From CADEDV01 sp036374495 (GTDB taxonomy: Bacteria > Bacteroidota > Bacteroidia > Chitinophagales > Chitinophagaceae), in contig CBFGYO010000116.1 in assembly GCA_965652975.1 (NCBI GenBank), forward strand, positions 1 to 13,286: 13,286 bases of DNA, in the 5' to 3' direction. Shown in pieces: positions 1-6,493 of this stretch. The notes below the pieces were generated by a model. It searched no databases, was not told the DNA's origin, and worked only from the letters and a program-made list of their open reading frames with translations. Made by a program: the position numbers and the translations under genes. How positions within the stretch are numbered: the stretch's first letter is position 1; the number at the start of each line of letters is the position of its first letter.

Positions 1-125
1 ATTTCGCCAGGCTGAAATGATTGAAGTGCAAATAATGCGTTTTGTTCGTTGGATAACTTTTGCCTCATTTCAGCAATGCCATGATCGCTGATGATGCGAT
101 AGGAGGGGGTAGTAAGTATGCTCAT
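1..125 (-). CDS. Partial unrecognised protein, N-terminal 41 residues
   Basis: An open frame runs from an ATG at 125-123 on the minus strand off the left edge of the window without a stop, giving 41 residues that begin MSILTTPSYRIISDHGIAEM. The composition is ordinary for a soluble protein: there is no signal peptide or membrane segment, and residues 20-36 are polar and could form a helix. I do not recognise the family. The helicase gene lies 340 bases upstream on the same strand, which is too far for confident co-transcription. No Shine-Dalgarno sequence precedes the start, which is common in this phylum. The frame is short, so it could be chance, but an ATG-initiated frame open to the edge with plausible codon use makes a real truncated gene more likely than not. 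Confidence 0.5.
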   Translation of the reverse strand, partial: MSILTTPSYRIISDHGIAEMRQKLSNEQNALFALQSFQPGE

Positions 126-465
126 GGGTTATTCGTTAATGAAAGATAGATATAACTTTTAATGTAACAAGTCTATTGCCCATAAATGTGAATAATTAAT
201 GGTCCTTGTTGAATAACATTAATGACTTGCTATCCCATCTATTCACATTACCGAACTCAACTTTAATAAAACATAGCAATAACCATGCACTTTGCGCATA
301 GGCATGCAATGGAGATAATATTGGTGGTAAAACAATACCGCTTGCCCGTATGATTGATGGTTCAATGGCCCCGCTGCAATATTCATAGTATGGTAAAAAG
401 ATAGAATTCCCCTATGAAAAGGGATGGTGATACCATCACTTGATTAGCCAGTTTACTTTATCCTG
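126..465. other. 340-base intergenic region with inverted repeats, no gene seen
   Basis: No convincing coding frame lies between the truncated left-edge gene and the helicase. A perfect 10-base inverted repeat is present: AATGTGAATA at 185-194 pairs with TATTCACATT at 240-249, 45 bases apart. The palindrome CATTAATG at 217-224 lies between its arms. The spacing suits a two-site operator better than a simple RNA hairpin. A small hairpin at 423-437 sits just beyond the helicase stop. I found no convincing TAnnTTTG promoter for the left-edge gene; TAGACTTG on the minus strand at 175-168 is close, but it lacks a suitably spaced TTG. Confidence 0.4.
412..437 (-). terminator. Weak possible terminator after the helicase
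   Basis: Downstream of the helicase stop, read on the minus strand, GATGGT and ACCATC (437-432 with 428-423) form a perfect six-base-pair stem with a three-base loop. A short T-rich stretch, CCTTTT, follows. The stem is short and the T tract is interrupted, so this is a tentative call based only on position and shape. Confidence 0.25.
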
Positions 466-3003
466 CTAACCTAGTAATTGCTTTTGATGTTCCTTCCAGG
501 CAATCACCATCCTTATTTCCCCATAGGTTGCATTATCGCCCAATTGCTGCTTAATGGGTATGATTGCACCACCTTCATAACCCTCCAGTGCACGTTCGAT
601 CAATTGAATTGTTTCGGCACTTAATAGTTCCTGTATGGAAATACTACCGGCTTGAACATAATGGGCGAGGTGCCCTTCAATAGTTTGAACGGTGAGGTTA
701 CGGTGACGGGCTATTGCGCTTGCCTGCATTCCTGACTTGAACAATTGAAAGGTTTCGTCCTTTGTATCAGGCTTAGCGGGTTTCTTTGGTTTCTCCTCTG
801 TAGTGGAAGGTTCTTTGCTCTTCCGCTTGCTCTTTACCGGCTTCTGATCTATACGTGAACTATATCCATTTTCTCCGCAAAAGGTTATGATGATATCGAG
901 AAACTGCTGTCCGTAGCTCTTGATCTTTGCCGGTCCAAAACCACTTACCCGTGACAACTCATCCAATGTATGTGGTAAATAATTGGCCATCTCCAGGATG
1001 GTTTGGGTTCCCGCCACCAGGTAAAGGGGAATGCCTTTCGCTTCACATATGCTGTCCCTGTATTTCCTCAATTGTTGTTGCAATTGCGGATGTAACACCT
1101 CACTGTGAGTTTTTTGAGTTGACCCGGCATAAGCATTTGCCTGGAGAACAGGTACGGAAAATGAATTTCTTCTTTTATGCCATGTGTCTGTATCCAAAAC
1201 GCCTTCTCTTATTTCTAGCAAGTGCTTTTTCATAGAAAGGCCTGCAAGCAATTCACGCAGCAGGTCATTATACTCCTTTGCATGGTTGCGGCTATCTGTA
1301 GTAAGCGGTGATTGTTGAATTGTTTTAACCAGTCCATTTATCTCCTTCAAAAAGTGGGTGGCGGCAGCATTTATCCTTTCAACAAGCAGGCTGTCATTTT
1401 TTTCACCAATAATCCGGAGCAACTGCGACTGGAACCGCTTACCGGTTTCAAGCTGTGCTGTTAATGCACCGAGTAATTGGGCTGGCCATTCACTATCGGC
1501 CGGTTCGAACGACTTAGCATGCTCAAGCACATAATTGACCAGCTCGTTACAATCCGCTACCTCACGGGTATAATCAAACAGGGAAAGGAGGAGCTTTACC
1601 CGGTATGCCTCTCTCGCCTCCTGCAATTCCGTTTCCAACTGCTGTGCAGCAGCACATTTTTTGGAGAATGCGACAATTCGTGGGTCGGTCTGAAGACTGC
1701 TATTATTAATCTTGCTATGTAAGACGATCCCTTCCAGTTTCGTACAACGACTAAGTGCTACGTATACCTGGCCGGCCGCAAAAGATCGACCTGCATCAAT
1801 AATTGCTTTTTCGAATGTCAGGCCCTGGCTTTTGTGAATGGTAATGGCCCAGGCCAGCCGGAGTGGAAATTGTGAAAACGATCCAAGCACTTTTTCTTCC
1901 AGCGAGCGCGTGGTATTGTCCAGGCTATAACGAATATTCTCCCAACTGTCTTTTTTTACCTCGATCTCCTGCGGGTCATCTTTGCACTGTACATATATCC
2001 TGTCGTCATTGATATACGTAATCACCCCGATCTTTCCATTATAATAGCGTTTACCCTTATCGGTGTCGTTCTTGATGAACATTACCTGGGCCCCGATTTT
2101 CAATTCAAGGTCCTCATCAGCAGGATAACTTCCTGGTGGAAATTCGCCTTCCACGGCCGCCTTAAACACTTGCGTTTTATTTTCAAGTCGGCTCAATTGA
2201 GCATTATTGATCTGCCTTGCAGTGTCGTTATGGGTGGTGAGTATGATGTAACCCTCATGCCGGCTCCCGGCAAAATCAGGATCATACCTGCTTTCAAGCA
2301 TTTTTTTCGAATCCTCATCCAGTTCATTATTTCGTACCTGGTTGAGCAGGCGAATAAAATTTCCTTCGCTCTGCCTGTAAATTTTATCAAACTCAATATA
2401 TAATGGTATGTCCTGCCTGATTACGTTACTATCAAAGAAGTAAGGACTTTCATAGTAGGTGGACAGCAATGCCCATTCCTCGTTCCGTACAACAGGCGGA
2501 AGCTGGAACATATCACCAATAAATAATAATTGAACACCTCCAAATACCTCATGATGCCGATTACGGATGTGTCGCAGGATAGTATCAACTGCATCTAAAG
2601 TATCGGCACGAACCATACTTATCTCATCGATAATGAGCAGCTCCAGTTCCTGTAACAGCTTTTTCTTTTCGGAATTCATTCTTAATCTACTCAACAAGCT
2701 GTGCTTGTTTACCGTTTCTCCCTCTACGCCGACCCCTTTACTTTCCGGTATAAACGGGGCAAGTGGCAATTGGAAAAAAGAATGAAGCGTTACAGCACCT
2801 GCATTGATAGCTGCTACACCGGTCGGGGCTGTTACTGCCATTCGCTTGGGACTATGTTCCCGGATAAACTTTAAGAAAGTGGTTTTGCCCGTACCTGCCT
2901 TACCCGTCAAAAATATATTGCGGGAGCTCTGCGTTACAAGCTCTACAGCAATTTGAAACATCCGGTTATTAGGGTCAGGTGTGATAGTTGACACGATATA
3001 CAA
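466..3003 (-). CDS. PIF1-like superfamily 1 DNA helicase with HRDC and HTH_40 C-terminal domains
   Basis: An 845-residue ATP-dependent DNA helicase of the PIF1/RecD-like group, expected to unwind DNA in replication or repair in the cytoplasm. Walker A is GKAGTGKTT at 34-42, Walker B LLIIDEISM at 122-130, motif III GDMFQLPP at 163-170, HKSQGLTF at 390-397, and the final helicase motif GQVYVALSRC at 411-420. A helical linker follows, then an HRDC domain at about 636-712, a lysine/proline-rich linker at 720-750, and an HTH_40-type domain at about 750-845, as at RecQ C-termini. The start is uncertain. The longest frame begins with TTG at 3003, just after an in-frame TGA; GTG at 2994 is an alternative. 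ATG at 2961 would remove the PDPNN stretch, which I think the family keeps. It lies 83 bases downstream of ssb on the same strand, so co-transcription is likely. All key motifs are intact. Confidence 0.93.
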   Translation of the reverse strand: MYIVSTITPDPNNRMFQIAVELVTQSSRNIFLTGKAGTGKTTFLKFIREHSPKRMAVTAPTGVAAINAGAVTLHSFFQLPLAPFIPESKGVGVEGETVNKHSLLSRLRMNSEKKKLLQELELLIIDEISMVRADTLDAVDTILRHIRNRHHEVFGGVQLLFIGDMFQLPPVVRNEEWALLSTYYESPYFFDSNVIRQDIPLYIEFDKIYRQSEGNFIRLLNQVRNNELDEDSKKMLESRYDPDFAGSRHEGYIILTTHNDTARQINNAQLSRLENKTQVFKAAVEGEFPPGSYPADEDLELKIGAQVMFIKNDTDKGKRYYNGKIGVITYINDDRIYVQCKDDPQEIEVKKDSWENIRYSLDNTTRSLEEKVLGSFSQFPLRLAWAITIHKSQGLTFEKAIIDAGRSFAAGQVYVALSRCTKLEGIVLHSKINNSSLQTDPRIVAFSKKCAAAQQLETELQEAREAYRVKLLLSLFDYTREVADCNELVNYVLEHAKSFEPADSEWPAQLLGALTAQLETGKRFQSQLLRIIGEKNDSLLVERINAAATHFLKEINGLVKTIQQSPLTTDSRNHAKEYNDLLRELLAGLSMKKHLLEIREGVLDTDTWHKRRNSFSVPVLQANAYAGSTQKTHSEVLHPQLQQQLRKYRDSICEAKGIPLYLVAGTQTILEMANYLPHTLDELSRVSGFGPAKIKSYGQQFLDIIITFCGENGYSSRIDQKPVKSKRKSKEPSTTEEKPKKPAKPDTKDETFQLFKSGMQASAIARHRNLTVQTIEGHLAHYVQAGSISIQELLSAETIQLIERALEGYEGGAIIPIKQQLGDNATYGEIRMVIAWKEHQKQLLG

Positions 3004-3086
3004 ATTTCAGGATAATACTTATAATTGGTTATTCAAAGTTTCGGATTGATCCGGCTTTGCGATCCTATGAAAGGCAGTATGGTTTA

Positions 3087-3431
3087 TCAAGCTATTGGCT
3101 TGCTCCCCAACAACAGGATCTCACTTACCTGCACTTCAGTTATATACTTTTTATTCCCTTCCTTATCGTTATAACTACGGTTTACCAGTCTGCCTTCTAC
3201 CGCCACCTCACGTCCTTTGTCAAGGTACTTTTCAGCGACCTCAGCCACTTTACCCCACGCGATTACCCGGTGCCATTGGGTTTCGGTAATCCTCTCACCA
3301 TGTGCGTTACGATAGCTTTCGCTAATAGCAATATGGAAACTTGCCAGCTTCTTTCCATTTTCCGTTTCCCTGATCGCAGGTTTAGCACCCAGGTTTCCTA
3401 TTAGCTGGACTTTATTCTTTAATGCATACAT
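3087..3431 (-). CDS. ssb: Single-stranded DNA-binding protein, short tail-less form
   Basis: A 114-residue SSB that coats single-stranded DNA during replication, recombination and repair. Nearly all of it is one OB fold: KVQLIGNLG at 7-15 forms the first strand, TETQWHRVIAWGK at about 49-61 is the characteristic core motif, and GREVAVEGRLVNRSY follows. It ends in LLLGSKPIA directly after the fold, so it has neither the disordered linker nor the acidic DDDIPF-type tail by which E. coli SSB recruits partners. SSBs of about 110-115 residues are usual in Bacteroidota, so this is not a truncation. The ATG at 3431 is the only sensible start. The gene precedes the helicase on the same strand. Its leader contains a perfect palindrome at 3445-3459, suggesting regulation near the transcription start. 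A second, longer SSB probably exists elsewhere in the genome (inference). Confidence 0.95.
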   Translation of the reverse strand: MYALKNKVQLIGNLGAKPAIRETENGKKLASFHIAISESYRNAHGERITETQWHRVIAWGKVAEVAEKYLDKGREVAVEGRLVNRSYNDKEGNKKYITEVQVSEILLLGSKPIA

Positions 3432-3444
3432 AGTTTTTAGTTTT

Positions 3445-3459
3445 TACCCATCATGGGTA
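3445..3459. promoter_or_regulatory. Perfect 15-base palindrome in the ssb leader
   Basis: TACCCAT and ATGGGTA flank a single C, giving a perfect 7+1+7 inverted repeat that ends 13 bases before the ssb start codon. If the promoter proposed at 3468-3498 is right, the palindrome covers about +2 to +16, a classic place for a repressor operator. As RNA, a one-base loop is too tight for the full stem, which favours a protein-binding site in DNA. Confidence 0.5.
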
Positions 3460-3467
3460 GTTATTAT

Positions 3468-3498
3468 AAATCATATTCCAGGCGACCAGTGGCGCCAA
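3468..3498 (-). promoter_or_regulatory. ssb: Candidate ssb promoter
   Basis: Read on the minus strand, TTG at 3498-3496 is followed after 20 bases by TATGATTT at 3475-3468. This resembles the Bacteroidota TTG / TAnnTTTG promoter in spacing, but only partly in the -7 box. Transcription would begin near 3461, leaving a leader of about 30 bases that contains the palindrome. Confidence 0.3.
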
Positions 3499-3508
3499 CG
3501 CTGGTTGC
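3482..3508. repeat. Imperfect inverted repeat with central TGGCGCCA palindrome
   Basis: GCGACCAGTG at 3482-3491 and CGCTGGTTGC at 3499-3508 are complementary at eight of ten positions, with the perfect palindrome TGGCGCCA at 3490-3497 overlapping the left arm. The element overlaps the proposed -33 box of ssb and lies between two divergent genes. It could be an operator; no factor is recognised. Confidence 0.35.
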
Positions 3509-3541
3509 AACTCAAAGATGCGACGACAAAGAAGGATTTCC

Positions 3542-3587
3542 CGTTTCTGAAACTTTTATACCCGTTTATAAACGTTTAAAAACGTTT
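3542..3587 (+). repeat. Helically phased CGTTT repeats upstream of the zinc-ribbon gene
   Basis: CGTTT occurs at 3542, 3563, 3573 and 3583, with spacings of 21, 10 and 10 bases, which are whole helical turns. The last three form a near-continuous tandem of about ten-base units. CGTTTATAAACG at 3563-3574 is also a perfect 12-base palindrome, and AACGTT recurs at 3571 and 3581. The array ends inside the proposed -33 box of the plus-strand gene. This arrangement suits cooperative protein binding or intrinsic bending. Confidence 0.5.
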
Positions 3588-3615
3588 GCACACAGCTTCA
3601 TGAAAGGTATATTGT
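3585..3615 (+). promoter_or_regulatory. Candidate promoter of the zinc-ribbon gene
   Basis: TTTG at 3585-3588 and TATATTGT at 3608-3615 are 19 bases apart, the usual Bacteroidota spacing. The -33 element matches TTTG exactly; the -7 element matches TA and TT but not the final TG. The start codon lies 15 bases after the -7 box, so the leader would be very short. Confidence 0.4.
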
Positions 3616-3630
3616 AGTTAAACCAATCTT

Positions 3631-4023
3631 ATGCAAATAGCATCAATAAATAGTCCCAGGCAATGCCTCACCTGCGGCAAACCTTTAAAAGGGCGGGTGG
3701 ATAAAAAATATTGTACAGATGGATGCCGCAATATTTATAATAATACCCGTAAATCGCTGGGGCCGTATAATAGTTATGTGAGGAACATCAACAACAGCCT
3801 GTTGAAAAACCGCCGCATATTGGAAGAAATTCTGCTTAAGGATGAAGAAACAGTTAAGATGCACAAGGAGAAACTATTGAGCCTTGGATTCCAGTTTAAA
3901 TACATTACTCACTCCTATACCACCTATGGTGGTAAAACATATTGCTATTGCTATGAATATGGCTACCTGGCCCTTGAAAATGACTGGTACCTCGTGGTTA
4001 AGCAAAAATACCGAGCCGGTTAG
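3631..4023 (+). CDS. Small zinc-ribbon protein of unknown function
   Basis: A 130-residue protein with an N-terminal treble-clef or zinc-ribbon-like motif: C12 and C15 in CLTCGKPL, then C28 and C32 in KYCTDGCRNIYNN, giving CxxC-x12-CxxxC. Residues 36-85 are basic and helical, rich in Asn, Lys and Glu. The last third is aromatic (YGGKTYCYCYEYGYL at 99-113), with two more cysteines at 105 and 107, and reads as beta strands. There is no signal peptide or membrane segment, so it is probably cytoplasmic. Zinc-ribbon proteins of this pattern are common as hypotheticals in Bacteroidota; their function is not known to me. The basic zinc motif and divergent placement next to ssb suggest nucleic-acid binding (inference). 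The ATG at 3631 fits because the cysteine motif begins 12 residues in. Confidence 0.82.
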   Translation: MQIASINSPRQCLTCGKPLKGRVDKKYCTDGCRNIYNNTRKSLGPYNSYVRNINNSLLKNRRILEEILLKDEETVKMHKEKLLSLGFQFKYITHSYTTYGGKTYCYCYEYGYLALENDWYLVVKQKYRAG

Positions 4024-4154
4024 CTCCAATCTCTATGGCATATAATTGCAAAGATTAGATAGATAAGCACTAAACGAAGCAAGCCGGATGGCTGTTAAGG
4101 TCTGGTTTTTGTACCCCTATTGAAAAGAATTTTTTAAACTTAAATTTTATTTCG

Positions 4155-4718
4155 ATGGGAAAGCTAAGTGGTAAAACAGTTGCTATTCTCACAGAGAATG
4201 GCTTCGAAGAAGTAGAATTAACGAGTCCTAAAAAGGCGCTGGAAGATGCCGGTGCTACTGTACATATCGTGTCGCCTCAAAAAGAGAAGGTAAAAGCATG
4301 GAATCATGACCACTGGACCATGGAAATACCGGTGGATGTGCACATTTCCAAAGCAAAGTTTGATGATTATGACGCCCTGGTATTGCCGGGTGGGGTTTTG
4401 AATCCCGACAAGTTGCGGACCAATAAAGCATGCGTGGATTTTGCTCAGCAATTCCTGGAAGCAGGGAAACCGCTGGCAGCTATCTGTCATGGTCCACAAT
4501 TACTGATCGAAACGGGACTATTGGAAGGAAGAGATATGACTTCCTATCATTCCGTAAAAACAGATATCGAAAATGCCGGCGCAAACTGGCACGACAAGGA
4601 AGTGGTAGTTGACAACGGCCTGATAACAAGTCGTAGCCCGGAAGACCTGGATGCTTTCAACAGGAAAACAATCGAGGAAATTGGGGAAGGAGTGCATGCG
4701 CCCTCCCCCACGCATTAA
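4155..4718 (+). CDS. DJ-1/PfpI family protein (type 1 glutamine amidotransferase-like)
   Basis: A 187-residue protein of the DJ-1/ThiJ/PfpI superfamily, closest in appearance to the PfpI/YhbO/YraA general-stress group. The catalytic triad region is intact: E18 in GFEEVEL, the nucleophile C111 with H112 in AICHGPQ at the nucleophile elbow, and LVLPGG at 75-80 forming the oxyanion side. Length and order match single-domain members. Known members have been described as proteases, glyoxalases or deglycases acting on glyoxal-modified proteins or nucleic acids, and that activity is still debated, so the substrate is open. There is no signal sequence, so it is cytosolic. The ATG at 4155 is followed directly by the first beta strand (KTVAILTENG). 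It appears to be a single-gene unit: 131 bases separate it from the zinc-ribbon gene, and a strong hairpin lies 33 bases after its stop. Confidence 0.92.
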   Translation: MGKLSGKTVAILTENGFEEVELTSPKKALEDAGATVHIVSPQKEKVKAWNHDHWTMEIPVDVHISKAKFDDYDALVLPGGVLNPDKLRTNKACVDFAQQFLEAGKPLAAICHGPQLLIETGLLEGRDMTSYHSVKTDIENAGANWHDKEVVVDNGLITSRSPEDLDAFNRKTIEEIGEGVHAPSPTH

Positions 4719-4751
4719 CGAGGTAATTTGAATAATTCAATTCCACACTTC

Positions 4752-4784
4752 AAGGTTGTCGGCCTCTATGAGGTTGACAACCTT
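4752..4784 (+). terminator. Strong hairpin between the PfpI and glycosylase genes
   Basis: AAGGTTGTC at 4752-4760 pairs perfectly with GACAACCTT at 4776-4784. Inside, two G-U pairs and CCTC/GAGG extend it to a 15-base-pair stem with the loop TAT. The following AAATTTTAT is only moderately T-rich. It may terminate the PfpI transcript or act as a 5' leader structure for the glycosylase, whose ATG is 13 bases after the stem. Confidence 0.5.
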
Positions 4785-4797
4785 AAATTTTATCATT

Positions 4798-5523
4798 ATG
4801 GAAGGTCCTTCACTGGTAATATTAAAGGAAGAAGCAAAACCTTTTAAAAGTAAAAAGATAACAAAGGCCACGGGATATGCTGACATCGACTATAAAAGAA
4901 TAAAGGGCCAGACCGTAAAGGATTTCAAAACCTGGGGCAAGCATTTTCTAATTCAATTACCAAAGTTTACCGTCCGTGTCCATTTCCTGCTATTCGGAAC
5001 ATATTTCATTAATACCCGTAAAAAAACAAATCCCAAATTATCGTTGCAATTCGACAATGGTAGTCTGAACTGTTACGTATGTTCCGTAAAAATCATTGAA
5101 GAACCGCTAGGTAAAGTGTATGATTGGGAACTTGATCTTTTATCACCAAAATGGAAGTTTAGTAAGGTAAAAAAACTCTTTCTCAGTCACCCCGGCACTC
5201 TCGTATGTGACGTACTGCTCGACCCCGCACTATTTTCTGGCGCCGGCAACATTATTAAAAATGAAGCCCTCTATCGCGCAGGTGTGCACCCCGAATCAAA
5301 AATGAACAACCTGCCTGCTGCAAAAGTGAATGAACTGATAAGAGCAGTTCACAGTTATTCATGGGATTTCCTGGCGTGGCGCAAAGAAGAAGTATTGTCA
5401 AGAAACTGGAAAGTATATGCGCAAAAAAAATGCAGGGTGTGCGGAGGTACGGTAGTTAAAAAATATACCGGAAAGCTAAAGCGTAGAAGTTTCAGTTGTA
5501 AAAATTGCCAGGTAAAATATTGA
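4798..5523 (+). CDS. Fpg/Nei family DNA glycosylase-like protein with Met in place of the catalytic Pro
   Basis: A 241-residue homologue of the formamidopyrimidine-DNA glycosylase/endonuclease VIII family, which excises oxidised bases and nicks the abasic site. Visible parts: N-terminal MEGPSLVILKEE, a beta-sandwich with the basic TWGKHFLI at 45-52, the helix-two-turn-helix LLDPALFSGAGNIIKNEALY at about 140-159 with N151, and a C-terminal zinc finger with C212, C215, C234 and C237 and the finger arginines R229/R230. Family members normally begin (M)PEGP, where the exposed Pro is the Schiff-base nucleophile and the Glu assists. Here the Pro codon is absent, giving Met1-Glu2. Glu at position 2 should block methionine removal, so Met1 would be the N-terminal amine. 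Upstream in-frame TTG (4756) and ATG (4768) lie in the hairpin and were rejected. Homology is secure; activity is uncertain. Confidence 0.88.
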   Translation: MEGPSLVILKEEAKPFKSKKITKATGYADIDYKRIKGQTVKDFKTWGKHFLIQLPKFTVRVHFLLFGTYFINTRKKTNPKLSLQFDNGSLNCYVCSVKIIEEPLGKVYDWELDLLSPKWKFSKVKKLFLSHPGTLVCDVLLDPALFSGAGNIIKNEALYRAGVHPESKMNNLPAAKVNELIRAVHSYSWDFLAWRKEEVLSRNWKVYAQKKCRVCGGTVVKKYTGKLKRRSFSCKNCQVKY

Positions 5524-5529
5524 CTCATG

Positions 5530-5568
5530 CAGAAGTACCATCTGTGCATCGATGCATAATTGCTTCTG
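5530..5568. repeat. Nested palindrome between glycosylase and methyltransferase genes
   Basis: TGCATCGATGCA at 5545-5556 is a perfect 12-base palindrome, flanked by a second inverted pair, CAGAAG at 5530-5535 and CTTCTG at 5563-5568. It begins seven bases after the glycosylase stop and lies 50 bases before the next start. It could be an operator or a processing structure; it has no T tract, so it is unlikely to be a terminator. Confidence 0.35.
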
Positions 5569-5618
5569 AACAAAAAACGGTAATTTGGCTTTACACTAAA
5601 CCACTTCCCTGCCCATAC

Positions 5619-6464
5619 ATGAAAGAACAACTAAAAACGTTTCTCAAAAAGCTGGGATTGTACCATCAGCTTCAGTCAAACTACCGTAGGGCGCTTTCTT
5701 CTTTCAATCGTCTTCAAAACAAATGGGCGTATGACAAATACAAGGGTTCGGGATTCATTTGTAACTTTTGCGAAGCCACATACCAAAAGTTTGTTCCTCA
5801 TTATCCCGGGCCCGATATAGCTGAAGCGATCAATTCCAATAAAGTTATTGCAGGTTATGGTGAAAATGTAATTTGCCCAAATTGTATGAGCAAAAGCAGG
5901 GAGCGCCTGGTGAAAGTTGCCCTGGACAATTTTGTGAATGTTGAAAATAAAGAAGTGCTGCACTTCTCACCCGAAAAAAAAGTATACAGGCATATAAAAG
6001 ATAAGGCGAGAGTCACTACAGTTGATATAGAGCCAGCATTTTATAAAACCGTGGATCCTTCCATTCAATTTGCTGACGCCACAAAACTTGATTTTGCAGA
6101 TTCACGCTTCGATATCATTATTGCCAATCACATTCTTGAACATATTCCTGACGATATAAAGGCAATGAAGGAAATGTTTCGCGTATTAAATGAAAATGGG
6201 GTGGCAATTTTGCAGGTGCCCTGGTCCCAATCGCTATCAACAACAATAGAAGATCCCGGGATCAATAACCCGGCGAAACAATGCCGTTTGTATGGACAGA
6301 AGGATCATGTGCGCATATATACCCTCGATAATTATACAACCCGGTTGATGTCTGCAGGATTCAGGGTGAAAGTTATTACACCAACTGAACTGATACCCTT
6401 CCAAAAGCATGCACTACAGTTAAACGAACCACTCGTTTTGGGTTATAAATCGTCATTAAGCTAA
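5619..6464 (+). CDS. Class I SAM-dependent methyltransferase with N-terminal zinc-binding cysteines
   Basis: A 281-residue protein with a class I methyltransferase fold (Methyltransf_11 type). Two cysteine pairs, C48/C51 (CNFC) and C86/C89 (CPNC), precede the fold and probably bind zinc. The SAM region begins with EVLHFSPEK at 112-120 in place of a glycine-rich loop. It continues with the acidic VDIEPA at 135-140, FADATKLDF at 151-159, the post-I motif and NHILEHIPDD at 170-179, then VAILQVPW at 195-202. DHVRIYTLDNYTTRL near 229-243 is a known feature of this subfamily. Members often occur in polysaccharide or natural-product loci, but the acceptor is unknown. The frame extends upstream to 5505, overlapping the glycosylase stop, but the upstream residues look non-coding and ATG at 5619 gives a normal start. 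The 95-base gap after the glycosylase permits co-transcription. Confidence 0.88.
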   Translation: MKEQLKTFLKKLGLYHQLQSNYRRALSSFNRLQNKWAYDKYKGSGFICNFCEATYQKFVPHYPGPDIAEAINSNKVIAGYGENVICPNCMSKSRERLVKVALDNFVNVENKEVLHFSPEKKVYRHIKDKARVTTVDIEPAFYKTVDPSIQFADATKLDFADSRFDIIIANHILEHIPDDIKAMKEMFRVLNENGVAILQVPWSQSLSTTIEDPGINNPAKQCRLYGQKDHVRIYTLDNYTTRLMSAGFRVKVITPTELIPFQKHALQLNEPLVLGYKSSLS

Positions 6465-6493
6465 TTTCCTAAGACCTCAAATCTCGAACAAGA

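Noticed and set aside
2193..2396. Second minus-strand frame inside the helicase gene
   Set aside because: It overlaps the well-supported helicase in another frame and shows no domain of its own.
2988..3404. Plus-strand frame of 138 codons opposite ssb
   Set aside because: It is antisense to the clear SSB frame and has no recognisable protein features.
4756..4797. Upstream extension of the glycosylase gene from TTG at 4756 or ATG at 4768
   Set aside because: These codons lie within the strong hairpin, the added residues have no family counterpart, and extension would bury the N-terminal catalytic region.
5505..5618. Upstream extension of the methyltransferase gene overlapping the glycosylase stop
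   Set aside because: The added 38 residues look non-coding and span a palindrome; the ATG at 5619 gives a normal N-terminus.
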